A program made the translations under genes and the position numbers. From Zantedeschia hybrid cultivar (lineage: Eukaryota; Streptophyta; Magnoliopsida; Alismatales; Araceae): a DNA stretch of 64,000 nucleotides. Of the stretch, positions 55,101 to 61,189 are shown one piece after another; position 1 is the stretch's first letter; the number at the start of each line of letters is the position of its first letter. The DNA lies in contig JARZZO010000011.1 in NCBI GenBank assembly GCA_030544215.1, positions 1,784,001-1,848,000 of the forward strand, written 5' to 3'. The notes under the pieces were generated by a model. The model was not told the DNA's origin and searched no databases. It saw only the letters and a program-made list of their open reading frames with translations.

Positions 55101-56524
55101 TGTTCTGTGTACCATGTGCTTGTTTCTTTTTATGTTTTTTTTTTCCTAAGGCACTTCCAATAGAATTTGGCTTTGCCATTTTACAAAAGTACTTTTTGTT
55201 CACCATTTATCTTCAAGCAGCATGTAGCATGAGGATTTTGCATGATTAAAATGCATAGAATGGAACTTCAAAATTTGTGGACAGATGACTTTACAAGTTA
55301 CTCTTAGATGATTTTAGATTTACTGATACCTTTTGAATTGGCAGTAGTGATGAGCTGTGCAAGGACGCAGGAATATAGCATGCCCAGCCGAGACGCCCTT
55401 ACTTTTGTTCCAGCTGTGGGACTTTGACCGTACTGTAACTGTAGGTGTGGTAGGCTTAGTAGGGCTTAAGTAGACAACAAAAATCATGTTTTCTCTAAGT
55501 GTAACTTGCATCAGCATTGATCACCAGTTTATATTCCCTCAAAAAATAAAGTAAATATCACTAAGCACTTTTAGAAATGAAGCCCACAGAGTCTGTGGCT
55601 CATCCTGTTTGTACCAAAGTGAGGGAGTGGGCAAGGGCCCGGTGTAAAGGGGTGCTTGATTCTTCCTCGCTTTTTGCTCCTCTGGGACGTGGGGGGTTTA
55701 GAGTGATTCACCATCTTTGTGCTTTTGTATGGAGGGTTTTTGAGTGGCTACCACTCTACTCTTGTGTATCCCTTCTCTTTTTAATACATACACATGGTAC
55801 CATCCACACAACACAACCCAAAAAAAAACACCCCACCACCACCACCACCACACACACCCCAAAAAAGGAAAAAAAAACCACTCATCACTTTCTGGCCATG
55901 TTACTAGAGCATTGGATCAGCCTCAGGATCAATCAGACAAACTGATTCAGTTCTGCCAATCTAGTAAGGATTTGACTCGATCAGTTGGGATGAATCGACT
56001 GAAAGTGCATCTAGATTAGGATTGGCTGATCCTTGAAATAGCATGCAAAGCTTACATGTTTGACACATGTTCCCTATGATATAGCACGCTGTTTATTTTA
56101 TCTGGAGGTGCATAGGGTAGAGGGTAGCATGGTATTTCAAGCATGAGATCTATGTTGTTTGAATTCTAATGCTTTATTAGAGCTGGTTTTCCATTTAATG
56201 TTCATGTGCGTAAATACATGTCCCTGTTGTCTCTTGGTTTAATATCACTGAACCCAACAGATAGTATCAGTCCTCTTGAACATGTGATCAAAGTCCCTTC
56301 CAATAAGTAGGCATTAATGAGTTCATAATAAAATTGATGGCACTAGCCATAATCTATTTTCCTTTTTAAAAGTAGCCATAAGTGAGAAACATATGATACC
56401 AAGCTGTTGTCTGAGTTATTTGAAGTTAAAAATTGATATTTTCTCCTTAGATCTTTGGTTTTTATATTTTTCAAGTTAATTCATTACTCTCTCTCCTTTC
56501 AGGTGTCGTGGATCAATGAACTAA
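15934..56524 (+). CDS. ATXR7: ATXR7/SDG25-like histone-lysine N-methyltransferase (GYF + SET + post-SET)
   Basis: Family role: nuclear H3K4 methyltransferase acting on chromatin, for example at flowering-repressor loci. Exons: about 15881-16056 (conserved reading is certain from 15934), 34126-34443, 34528-34605, 34695-34889, 34991-35311, 35424-35526, 35616-35875, 36222-36858, 36982-37397, 37479-37601, 37761-37841, 38119-38172, 38243-38394, 56503-56524. All are GT-AG and all phases agree. From the Met at 15934 this gives 960 residues. Residues 5-60 form a GYF-like block (KHGPYSLAEL, then YHVDKKFVPCTLISL across the first 18-kb intron). SET runs about 818-943 with RFINHSCEPNC (NHSC 899-902) and GEEITYDY. 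The post-SET cysteines are C906, C948, C950 and C955, the last from the terminal micro-exon. Arabidopsis ATXR7 is about 1,420 residues, so the N-terminus is short; the upstream exon is broken (see 15345-15540). The least certain borders are 34605/34695 and the 15881 acceptor (15849 is an alternative). Confidence 0.88.
17337..17360. repeat. (TG)n microsatellite
   Basis: About eleven TG units directly after a T-run and a G-run. Confidence 0.9.
17387..17940. repeat. 276-bp tandem duplication
   Basis: The unit beginning GTGCAATGGTAGTGG at 17387 begins again as GTGCAATGGTGGTGG at 17663. Landmarks GATGCATGCCATCATGAATT and GGAAAATTTTTGTTTCATT are kept in both copies. Divergence looks near 10%. Intronic and non-coding. 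Confidence 0.9.
17921..18116. repeat. 98-bp tandem duplication
   Basis: TGTGTTGAAGGTCT followed by AAAAATCAATTTAGC and TTTTCCCCTACCTTGACAC starts at 17921 and again at 18019, only a few differences apart. It directly follows the 276-bp duplication and overlaps its edge. Confidence 0.9.
18526..18830 (+). mobile_element. Possible tRNA-derived SINE
   Basis: After an 11-base G run, the sequence has a pol III B-box-like GGGTTCGACTTT near 18590, preceded about 45-55 bp upstream by a weak A-box-like segment. The unit ends in an A-rich tail (ATTAAAAAAATGATAAATAAA near 18813). This layout fits a plant SINE, but the A box is poor and no target duplication was found. Confidence 0.35.
20865..21290. repeat. 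Degenerate GATCGGC/GATTGGC word region
   Basis: Recurrent words GGGATTGGCTTGG, TTGGCTTGGAATCGGCCCAGG, GGATTGGCTGATT and AGCCGATTC occur on both strands in two clusters (20865-20925 and 21070-21290). The same word set appears at 28950, 53445-53966 and 55908. Boundaries are not resolved. Confidence 0.45.
21425..21655. repeat. Degenerate GACTCA/GATTCG word array
   Basis: Many short words GACTCA, TGAGTC, GATTCG and CGAATC (e.g. CATATGAGTC and CAACTTGATGCGATTCG). Probably an older relative of the GACTCG elements at 22000 and 30703. Clean termini are not visible. Confidence 0.4.
21733..21825. repeat. About 30-bp tandem repeat, three copies
   Basis: TTTTTTCT-(T/C)-CAATTTGGTAAGTAATTGGA-type units follow one another three times with small changes. 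Confidence 0.75.
22000..22373. mobile_element. hAT-like foldback element, GACTCG word family
   Basis: Ends AAAGGTTCGCCGTATC and GATACGGCAAACCTTG are inverted copies (TIR consensus CAAGGTTTGCCGTAYC). Flanking 8-bp repeats ACCCTATG and ATCCTATG match 7 of 8. Outer arms are packed with GACTCG, CGAGTC, GGACCGAC and GATCCG words; the centre is AT-rich. 374 bp, non-coding. The 8-bp target duplication and CA-type ends point to hAT mobilisation. Confidence 0.8.
22783..23532. mobile_element. PIF/Harbinger-like MITE
   Basis: Ends GGCTGCGTTTGGAA and TTCCCAAATGCAGCC are inverted copies. The flanking TAA (22780-22782) and TTA (23533-23535) fit the 3-bp TWA target of this superfamily. About 750 bp, with AAGTGCTT/CTTCTC-like paired words in the subterminal regions. 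No transposase. Confidence 0.65.
23719..23770. repeat. Relic of GCCTAGGCG word element
   Basis: CTCAAATGCTTAGG followed by GTGCTAGGCGGGCGCCTAG. The same lead-in occurs at 48897-48935 with AGGCCATTGTCTAGGC. Both look like short remnants of the family represented at 59163-59900. Confidence 0.4.
24040..25745 (+). mobile_element. 3' part of a non-LTR retrotransposon (LINE, L1 type)
   Basis: Translates, with frameshifts, to the end of a plant LINE ORF2. It has the post-RT thumb (GLSLGGRITLLNSLLSSIP, RRQFLWGC, LIKWD, KGGLGVKSL) and the zf-RVT tail with PHAICWSLWWERNDIVF (near 25230-25290). The 3' untranslated part (TTTGTTTTTCTTTTC ... CTATTTATTACTTAATAAA) matches the tail at 61505-61635. It is interrupted by the element 25439-25664. 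Truncated at its 5' end and inactive. Confidence 0.75.
25439..25664. mobile_element. hAT-like element, TACCGG/TATCGG word family, copy 1
   Basis: Starts CATGGATGGTAGTATTGG and ends GGTATTGCCATCCTTG. Flanking 8-bp repeats CTTTTGTG (25431-25438) and CTTTCGTG (25665-25672) match 7 of 8. Arms consist of GATACGTATC, CGATATCG and GGTATC words; the centre is AT-rich. Nested in the 3' end of the LINE above. 226 bp, non-coding. Confidence 0.85.
26300..27111 (+). mobile_element. LINE fragment (RT fingers plus separate 3' tail)
   Basis: About 26490-26650 reads as RT domain pieces: FGSISLLNGIYKIITKM and NQSTFMEGKFI (family FRPISLIGSLYKIIAKVLANRL ... NQSAFVKGRQI, broken by stops). 26880-27111 looks like a LINE 3' untranslated region ending TGTCACCTTAAAAAAAG. 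Middle domains are missing, so it is internally deleted. Confidence 0.65.
27420..27760. other. GC-rich repeat-like block
   Basis: Rich in GTGCTGG, GGCGTG, GCATGC and GCACGC words between AT-rich flanks. Possibly part of a retroelement leader. No convincing protein or RNA gene. Confidence 0.35.
27760..27790. repeat. (GA)n microsatellite
   Basis: About fourteen GA units in a row. Confidence 0.95.
28220..28305. repeat. Perfect 17-bp inverted repeat with short loop
   Basis: CCCCTTTTAAAACCATC at 28220-28236 is exactly complementary to GATGGTTTTAAAAGGGG at 28289-28305, separated by 52 bp. It may be a mini-MITE or a hairpin left by one. Confidence 0.8.
28940..29165. repeat. GATCGGC word-array element
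   Basis: Two arms of GGATCGG, GATCGGCTGGGATC and GATCAGCCG words surround a central AAAAAAAAGGGGGG. The left arm is mainly in one orientation and the right arm has its complement, so the unit can fold back. Termini and target duplication could not be fixed. Related arrays occur at 53445-53966 and 55908-56033. Confidence 0.6.
29200..30027 (+). mobile_element. Possible Ty3/gypsy LTR fragment
   Basis: Phrases such as CTAAGTCGGTTGGGACTCACC (about 29578), a GAGGTTGAGGGTAAGGTTGAG stretch, and a terminal GGTTGGTGGGGGTGTTGCA at 30010-30027 are typical of the 3' half of gypsy LTRs. The left edge and target duplication were not found. Confidence 0.4.
30703..30891. mobile_element. hAT-like foldback element, GACTCG word family, copy 2
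   Basis: Starts CAGGGTTTGCCGTACCGG and ends GACTCGTCGAACCTTG. The 8-bp flanks GATGAGTG at 30695-30702 and 30892-30899 are identical. The interior is almost entirely CGACTCG, GAGTCG, GTCCGAC and ACTCGTA words. 189 bp, non-coding, inserted in a degenerate tandem array. Confidence 0.88.
30979..31493. mobile_element. Short solo LTR
   Basis: Begins TGATGGGGATCC, ends CGTTCCACATCA, flanked by ATGAC (30974-30978) and ATGAT (31494-31498), a 4-of-5 target duplication. A TATA-like TGTATATAAGC lies near 31305. At 515 bp and without internal domains it fits a solo LTR of a small or TRIM-type element. The AGCACACTAATGCG near its start faintly recalls 5S rRNA as in Cassandra TRIMs; I do not rely on that. 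Confidence 0.6.
32411..32765. mobile_element. Foldback MITE with long palindrome
   Basis: Ends AGTAAGA... and ...TCTTACT, with TAAAGAA close to both outer flanks. A central hairpin spans 32508-32634: CCAATCTCC and CCGAGCCCAATG on the left pair with CATTGGGCTCGG and GGAGATTGG on the right. A second, almost perfect hairpin at about 32691-32723 is CAGCCGTCTGATC-TTACA-GATCGGACGGCTG. Same family signature as the element at 12805-13246. Confidence 0.75.
33078..33259. mobile_element. hAT-like element, TACCGG/TATCGG word family, copy 2
   Basis: Starts CATGGATGGCAGTAATG and ends GATACTGCCAACCATG. The 8-bp flanks CATCAACT (33070-33077) and AATCAACT (33260-33267) match 7 of 8. Arms contain GTACCGATAC, GGTACTGG and GGCCGATAC words; the centre has an AT dinucleotide run. 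182 bp. Confidence 0.85.
39542..42938 (-). pseudogene. LINE ORF2 (endonuclease / reverse transcriptase), inactivated
   Basis: 42938-41841 is a 365-codon frame covering the C-terminal half of the APE endonuclease (SRIDRVFVSPNW, ISDHIPILL) and the connector to RT. A TAA follows EEEVK at its end, and the next sequence reads NANKSPRPDGFS (normally SPGPDG). RT continues in pieces: FRPISLLNGCYKIITKILAN (41769-41536) and, at 41169-40789, QFADNTLLF followed by KYLGLPL. The second active-site Asp of the canonical FADD is Asn (FADN). The zf-RVT tail LWSIWLERNTRRF lies near 39725. Stops, frameshifts and the active-site change make it dead. Confidence 0.88.
43829..44722 (-). pseudogene. LINE ORF1 (gag-like nucleic-acid-binding protein)
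   Basis: 297-codon open frame. Two CCHC zinc knuckles in tandem near residues 47-78 (C-FRC-LQRGHRAQDC and C-FSC-RGSGHRSYQC, pattern CX2CX4HX4C) are followed by a DUF4283-like RNA-binding region (CRLEGIPLHIWN ... VDSNTLLLS). It is expected to coat LINE RNA during retrotransposition. The frame is open from 44722, but the segment 43200-43829 between it and ORF2 is not in one frame, so I treat it as a relic. Confidence 0.75.
45029..45247. mobile_element. hAT-like element, TACCGG/TATCGG word family, copy 3
   Basis: Starts CATGGATGGCAGTACCGG and ends CCGGTACTGCCATCCTTG. The 8-bp flanks AATCCGTG (45021-45028) and AATCCATG (45248-45255) match 7 of 8. This is the purest copy: nearly every base belongs to ACCGGT, TACCGG, CGGCCG or GATACC words and there is little AT-rich spacer. 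219 bp. It appears in all six frames as Tyr-Arg/Pro-Val peptides that are artefacts. Confidence 0.9.
45860..46720 (+). mobile_element. LINE RT fragment
   Basis: A broken plus-strand RT reading includes GGRGLHQGDPLSPFLFVLV (about 46285-46340, family R-G-x-R-Q-G-D-P-L-S-P-Y-L-F) with upstream palm/fingers pieces and stops. No ends found. Confidence 0.7.
47040..48240. repeat. CACTATTCAT-rich block
   Basis: About nineteen occurrences of ACTATTCA(T) or near-variants (ACTGTTCAT, ACTATTTAT), spaced irregularly and becoming dense at 48070-48230. It may be the upstream part of an LTR whose TATA-like CTATATATAACCC lies at about 48341, followed by the CT-rich tract. Element borders were not found. Confidence 0.6.
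48370..48660. repeat. CT-rich low-complexity tract
   Basis: Long runs of CTCTCT with inserts (CACCCTCTCTC, TATCTCTAT). Two near-copies of CTTACAGGGG-TTCGGAGACCCC / TTTACAGGGG-CTCAGAGCCCCC occur at about 48495 and 48618, suggesting a duplication of roughly 120 bp. Confidence 0.85.
48940..48957. repeat. Poly-C run (18)
   Basis: Eighteen consecutive C, preceded by a CTCAAATGCTTAGG-type relic. Confidence 0.95.
49080..49110. repeat. (GA)n microsatellite
   Basis: About fifteen GA units. Confidence 0.95.
49470..49625. repeat. GCAGCAG/TCTGCC repeat block
   Basis: A unit of about 55 bp with GGCAG...CCTC-TTGGGGTCTGCC is repeated in tandem (49510, 49560), bracketed by GTGCTGCTGCTTGC and GACTGCTGCCAAGG. 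The words are partly self-complementary. Non-coding. Confidence 0.65.
49850..50300 (+). mobile_element. LINE RT thumb fragment
   Basis: Reads ITYLGIPLIIRKVRGREW, then VQRFEDRLWVLRR, and after a stop GGLVVKSLDEINIALLTKWH. This is the region after the RT palm in plant LINEs (family YLGxPL ... GGLGxxxL). Broken by stops. Confidence 0.7.
50340..51240. other. Unassigned repeat-derived DNA
   Basis: Higher GC than its surroundings and probably the remainder of the antisense LINE ORF1 region that follows. I see no protein I can name. Confidence 0.3.
51265..51286. repeat. Poly-C run (22)
   Basis: Twenty-two consecutive C bordered by AACAA and AACAAAAC. Confidence 0.95.
51480..51989 (-). pseudogene. 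LINE ORF1-like (DUF4283-type) relic
   Basis: The minus strand reads, with stops, through VAMDGISLNL, VVGHVIKVDEQALRDTHGIR and VAMDKGDLPVRVLLKH. This fits the order W-x-x-L-x-G-I-P-x-x-L ... G-x-x-V-x-V-D-x-x-T ... A-R-x-x-V of DUF4283-type ORF1 proteins in plant LINEs. The long plus-strand frame over the same bases is its antisense shadow. Interrupted on the 52-kb side by the word element 51990-52239. Confidence 0.5.
51990..52239. mobile_element. hAT-like element, TACCGG/TATCGG word family, copy 4
   Basis: Starts CAAGGATGGCAATCTCGG and ends CCGATACTGCCAACCATG. Perfect 8-bp flanks CTTCTTGT occur at 51982-51989 and 52240-52247. Arms are ACCGGTACC, TATCGGTATCGG and GGCCGATACG words; the AT-rich centre is at about 52075-52118. 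250 bp. Inserted in the LINE ORF1-like relic. Confidence 0.92.
52689..52704. repeat. Poly-G run (16)
   Basis: Sixteen consecutive G after GGGAGA. Confidence 0.95.
52900..53410 (+). mobile_element. LINE 3' (zf-RVT) fragment
   Basis: Reads LVETLDHLFGGYCFAKEVW, then HAIVWAIWGERNRRLF (about 53222-53270) and DKMREWAYFFCKGV. This is the C-terminal Cys/His-rich tail region of plant LINE ORF2. It shares the REWA...CKGVL...SSLFA stretch with 55577-55800, so both come from one subfamily. Confidence 0.7.
53445..53966. repeat. GATCGGC word-array region with G-run/C-run hairpin
   Basis: The left arm (53445-53512) has GGCCGATC, TTGGATCGGCC and GGGATCGCCGGGG; the right arm (53885-53966) has GGCCGATCC, TTGGCCGATTTGGCCGATC and GGATCGGGATTGCCGGG. 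Between them are a 14-base G run (53515-53528) and a 10-base C run (53559-53568) that can pair. Ends are not resolved. Confidence 0.55.
54330..55060 (+). mobile_element. RTE-type LINE, RT C-terminal fragment
   Basis: Broken readings appear in the correct order for the end of plant RTE RT: KTxYMKCNFS (about 54435), KEAIRPAM (about 54655), MGAKMRMFRRMGEKTIRYHV (about 54728-54787) with VSNVSIKELAS, and VTYDRVEW (about 54983). Stops are frequent, so it is old. Confidence 0.7.
55577..55800 (+). mobile_element. LINE 3'-end fragment
   Basis: KVREWARARCKGVLDSSSLF repeats the C-terminal motif seen at about 53318-53372. The following TTGTGTATCCCTTCTCTTTTTAATA is LINE 3' UTR-like, ending in a C/A-rich stretch (55808-55878) that has replaced a clean poly(A). 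Confidence 0.6.
55908..56033. repeat. Small GATCAGCC word element
   Basis: Ends TTGGATCAGCCTCAGG and GATTGGCTGATCCTTG are inverted relatives. The interior has GACTCGATC, GATCAATC and AATCGACTG words. Flanks agree poorly (5 of 8), so the hAT assignment is tentative. It lies only about 470 bp upstream of the terminal ATXR7 exon. Confidence 0.45.
56503..56524 (+). other. Terminal 22-nt coding exon of ATXR7
   Basis: A strong polypyrimidine tract (TTACTCTCTCTCCTTTCAG) precedes G-TGT-CGT-GGA-TCA-ATG-AAC-TAA. Joined in phase 2 to the exon ending at 38394 it completes CNCGSRRCRGSMN-stop, matching the canonical post-SET ending CNCGS(K/R)(K/R)CRGS(L/M)N. Confidence 0.9.
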
Positions 56525-57400
56525 GAACCACAATATTTGAGTTTCTGGGGTATGCCGTCAGTTGCACCATCGTTTGTGTTTAAATTTGTACCAGAAAGTT
56601 CTGCAGCTTTATCACTTGATATACATATAGGCAATCCTATCCAATGTCTTCAGGCGCATGGCTGACATTCTATAAACCCATGATCAGAGAATGAAGTGTT
56701 ACATCAGCGTATCTTGTCATTGATATTTTTCATTTCTCGCATAGTGTTTTAGAGTTCCTTAATCATTCTATAATCTAGTTGACAGGGTTTGGTTGCCAGT
56801 AAGCTAATGCTCTTTTTGACATGATGCATTAATTTTTATCTTAGTTACTTCCTTTTCCAGTGTTTTGTGTGACAACACAAGCTTTAAGTTAAAATGCAGC
56901 CCTATTCTTATTTTCCTTAGGCTCAAGAATGCTGCCATAACACCCGTGTTGACATTGAGTGGTTGTGGTAGTATTGGAAGATCCTCATTTATTGCTTCTT
57001 TGGCTGATTATTTGGCCACCTCAAAGAACACTGTCTATTGAATTCATTAACCTATTTACATGAAATGCTTGGGAGCAGCCCTCAGCCCCAGAAGCAACTG
57101 AGATGTGGCCTATATAGTATGGGGATGCAATCTTTGAATTCCTTTCTAATGTGATGTCATGATCACTATCACAAAGGGGTCCTTGAAATTGGTTGGTATG
57201 AAGACATTTACTACAAGACACTAACAACATATGAGTTGTTCAATCATATGTTTCTTTTCTGAAGGACATCAGTTGCTAACATCTTTGGTGCTCACTATTC
57301 TAGAAGAAAGTAGCCATTGATGTAGATCTTAAATATCGACAACCAAAAAACTGCAATGCAAATCTTTCCTCACTTCTGTCATAGAAAAAGGGTTTTGATG
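56525..57400 (+). other. ATXR7 3' UTR and flank
   Basis: Directly downstream of the stop codon. No conserved features stand out. The sequence up to the RTE fragment is unremarkable AT-rich DNA, and the poly(A) site cannot be chosen with confidence. Confidence 0.4.
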
Positions 57401-57409
57401 CAAAATTTT

Positions 57410-58790
57410 CTACGTGTCGTTCATACTTGTATACCTGTTCTATTCGATAGTAAGTGCTTCAATCATAGAAATGATGTAGTTGTTATTATATATAAACATT
57501 TAAAAGACAAAGTTATAGAAGTCAGGAGTGAGCGGCATTGACTTAATACTTTTCTTAACTGTGTTGGGTAAAGAATTTTTAAATATATTTAGTGCACATG
57601 CACCACAAATAAAAGTAGAAGTGAGTATTAACAATGAATTTTGGGATAATGTTGATGTGGTACTCCAGGATATTCCTAATGGGGAGAGTATTTTTATAGC
57701 AAGAGACCTGAATGGTCATGTAGGCAAGAATTAAAGAGGCTACGAAAGGGTTCATGAAGGCTTTGGCTTTGACAACAAAAATGGCAGGAGTGATGTCATT
57801 GTTGAGTTTTCTATTGCTTATGATCTAATAATTGCAAACAATTACTTTAAAAAGAAAAGTACTATAATGTAAAAAATAGAACATATAAAAATCAAAGACT
57901 ATTTTCTTCTTAAGAAGGTCGATCGATCATTATGTGGAGATCGTGAAGTATATACATGGGGAGAGTTTAGCCCCTCAACATACAATTTTAGTTATGAATG
58001 TTTATATCCAACAGTGGAACAGAAAGGGTGTAGTGAATAGTTGCTCTAAGATTAAATGGTGAAGTTTGAACTTTGAAAAGAGAAAATTTAGATGCATGTA
58101 AAAACTATCTATTAAAAGAAAAAAAGTATAGAATTTGAAGGAGAAATAAGCACTATGTGGAGTAGAATGACTAATTGCATAACAAGGGTATCTAAATAAA
58201 TTTTAGGTGAATCCAAAGTTTTTAAAAAGGATTTTAGGGGGGAAAGAGACTTGGTGGTCTAGTAATAAAATTCAAATCTACTAAAGAAAAAGATTATTTT
58301 AAAGTGTAGTAAAAGAATAAAAATGATCGAAGTTTAAGAGAGTACAGAATAGCAAAAAAAGAAAAGAAAAGGAAAATATAAAGGATTTAAACCATGTTAA
58401 TTTTGCTAAGAATGAGGATTTGAGCATTCTAGTTAAAGAGTGCGCGATTAAGTAGAGGTGACTTGTTTTGAGAAATTTTTAAATGGGATCTCTTCTTAGG
58501 TATATCTTTTGAGGGAACCAATGAGACAAGTAGGTCAAATGATTATCCTTACAATAGGCAGATTAGAGCTTTAGAAGCTAAAGATGTCTTGAGAAGGATG
58601 AAGGTAGGTAAGGCCCTTAGATCAGATGATATACTTATTGAAGTTTGGAAAAGTATAGGTGATGTAGGCAATAGATGGTTGATGGACTTTTTTGACAACA
58701 TTCTAAAAGAGAGAAGAATCCTAGGCGATTGGAGGAAAATAGGTATCATTAATGCCATTCTAGTTAGAATCAGCAATTAGAGCCTTTCTT
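57410..58790 (+). mobile_element. RTE-type LINE, endonuclease and RT start
   Basis: HLKDKVIEVRS, then FSAHAPQIKVEVSINNEFWD and IFIARDLNGHVG (57690-57732), with YERVHEGFGFDNKNGRSD, give the APE endonuclease core in RTE order. RT begins at MRRMKVGKALRSDDILIEVW (58589-58648; the usual GPDGIP is changed) with LGDWRKI. Several frameshifts and stops. Truncated at 3'. Confidence 0.8.
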
Positions 58791-59162
58791 TTTCAAATTG
58801 CTTATTCCAGCTTCTTCCAGAATAAGCCATTCTTGTTCAAAATAATGGATCCGAACAACCAAAGCAAACAAGCTCGAATAACTCAAACAAGCCATCCTAT
58901 TCTAGGCTTGTTCAATTATCAAAGAGGGCCAAGAGGTTTTAGGATTAGTCAAACTTAGTCAAAACGTATGGTATGCAATTTCAATAGTATGAGAGTCGAC
59001 TAATAGGATTTGGCTATGAACGATGGGCAAGCTATTCGTACAAGTATAGTCAAACTAAGTCAAAATATATGAAGTGCAGCTTGGCCTAATGACTGTACAT
59101 GTTTAACAACTTGGAAGGTTGATTGGAAAGATTGAAGAGGTTGTCGCCCCTTGGGTTGGATT

Positions 59163-59284
59163 CATAGTTGTCAAGGCGGTAAGGCGACCAAGGCGTGCTC
59201 GGGGTTCTGGACCGCCTAAGCGCTTAGGCGCCCGCCTAGGCGTCGCCTAGGCGTCAACTTCATAATATAATATTTTAATTTAGG

Positions 59285-59330
<46 letters not shown>

Positions 59331-59366
59331 TTTAGATTTACACACATATTACATACATACATTTAG

Positions 59367-59402
<36 letters not shown>

Positions 59403-59900
59403 TTAGATTTACACACATATATATACATACATACATATATATCTATGTATAAATGTATGTATGTAATATGTGTATATGTCTAACTATATAATATATACAT
59501 ACATATATATACACAAATATATCTAAATGTATGTATGTAATATGTATACGTATATATATATATATACACACATTTTACATACATGATACATATATTTAGA
59601 TGTATACATATACATATATATGCATGTTTGTATATATAAATCTATATATGTCTATATATATGTATTAGTATGTATTTATATAAATATATGTGTATATATA
59701 TACATATATGTATATATACAAAAAGAGAGGGGTAAGAACCCTAGATTTCAGAAATCTGGGCGCCTTGGTGGGCGCCTTAGGCGCCTTTTCACATGTTGGA
59801 AAGGCGCCCCAGCGCCTTGGTGCTGTGAAAGCGCCTTGGCGCCTAGGCGGCGCCTAGGCGACGCCTAGGCGGTGCCTAGGCAGGCGCCTTGACAACAGTG
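59163..59900. mobile_element. hAT-like element, GCCTAGGCG word family
   Basis: Starts CATAGTTGTCAAGGCGG and ends CGCCTTGACAACAGTG. The 8-bp flanks GTTGGATT (59155-59162 and 59901-59908) are identical. Left arm (59175-59252) and right arm (59755-59890) are GCCTAGGCG, GGCGCCTTGG and CGCCTAAGCG words. The 500-bp centre is AT/ACATAT microsatellite. 738 bp, non-coding. Confidence 0.9.
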
Positions 59901-59909
59901 GTTGGATTA

Positions 59910-61180
59910 GATATTTTCTCAAGAATTCAGGGAGGAGGTGTCTATTACTAAAGAGAACGGACATAATGGAGATATCTTGTTGGCGTGATGACTGCCCATG
60001 TTTCCAACTTCGTAGCACCTTTCAACAAAATGAAAGTGGCTTCCTTTCCGGAGTTAAGTTAGTGGCTTCCTTTCCAGAGTTGACTTACTATTAACATTCA
60101 CTTAATTGTTTTATATTTGTTTCTCAACCTATGTATAGTTATTGACACCTACTTTTCCAGATAAGAATTACCCTTCAGAGTGGCTGTTGGAAGCTTCCAT
60201 GTTTATCCCTCAGGGTGGATGAATTCTACTGCCACGTCTTTTATGGTCTTTATTTCTTTTCTCTCTATAGGTTGGTTGTTAAAATCTGAAACATTCATAT
60301 AGTTTCCCCACATTCTCTTTACAGGTTTCTTTAACATCCTCAGCGTGATTCAAATTCCTATGTTCTCTTTTATAAGTAAATGGAGAGAGCTTCTCAAGGG
60401 ATGCAAATGGAGAGTGCTTCTCAATCGCCTGGTCAATCTGCAGTAAATGTTTTTAATGCAGAGGATTGCTGATAATGAAGATAGAATTTATCTTACAAGA
60501 TTGCGTGTATCTTGCAGCATTTACTACAATGTGTACCATTTATCACCAAGCCAGCGGGCGCATTAAAGTTGCTTGTATCATGCTAGATGTTGGTATTTAG
60601 TATCCTGTTAGTATTCTAATTATATATGCCTATGCCAACACAACGATTTGCTTCTAGATCCATGATATTGGGTTCTGTTTAGAAATGGTCGAGTGGAAGT
60701 GGTTGGAACTAGTATTTTGAGGACTTAAGATTCTCGCTGATAATAGATTGGAATAAACGAGAACGACGTCAGAGGGAGAAAAGCCTGGCATTTAACTCTT
60801 TAGTTATACCTTTTCTTAGCTAGACTATGGATCCTGTGTCCATTTGTGGGAAGTCATGGGAAACATGCCATAAAATTCCTGCCCCTTTTGGATGCAGTTT
60901 TATATGTATGCGAAATTTGTTAGGTATTATATCTCTGGCCTTCTTTATCATAATGTATGTCAAACATGGTAATCCTTCCATGCCAAATTAATTTCTGTAG
61001 CATTTGTACTCACAGCTGTACCGCAATGCATCTCCTAAAAGGATAGAACTAAAGATAGCTTTAATGCGACTAGATCTCATTGAAGTATAAAATAAAGTAG
61101 AGTACTTTATAATACTGCAGTCTACTGAATATTTGATGTTGAAATGCAAATATAACCTCTTCTCCTTATGTTATTGGGTA
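59910..61180. other. Unassigned DNA
   Basis: No gene recognised. A short direct repeat AGTGGCTTCCTTTCCRGAGTT occurs at about 60027 and 60061, and a GGAGAGHGCTTCTCAA repeat at about 60381 and 60409. The latter sits in a 31-codon open stretch of uncertain meaning. Confidence 0.4.
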
Positions 61181-61189
61181 AATGAGCCA

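Larger units (their letters stand above)
38395..56502 (+). other. Second giant intron of ATXR7 (18,108 bp)
   Basis: The donor CGAAG|GTAACA at 38395 and the acceptor CTCCTTTCAG|GTGTCG at 56501-56502 join CNCGSR to RCRGSMN-stop in phase 2. The intron carries a near full-length antisense LINE, several LINE fragments, two word-array elements, G/C homopolymer runs and an ACTATTCAT-rich block. Stretch 38.4-39.3 kb holds only repeat-like text (TTTGATACCATG, GTGCAGGCCGAC); 45.25-45.85 kb is unrecognised. Confidence 0.88.

Noticed and set aside
59290..59720. AT/ACATAT microsatellite as a separate repeat
   Set aside because: It is the core of the hAT-like element 59163-59900, whose perfect 8-bp flanks lie outside it.
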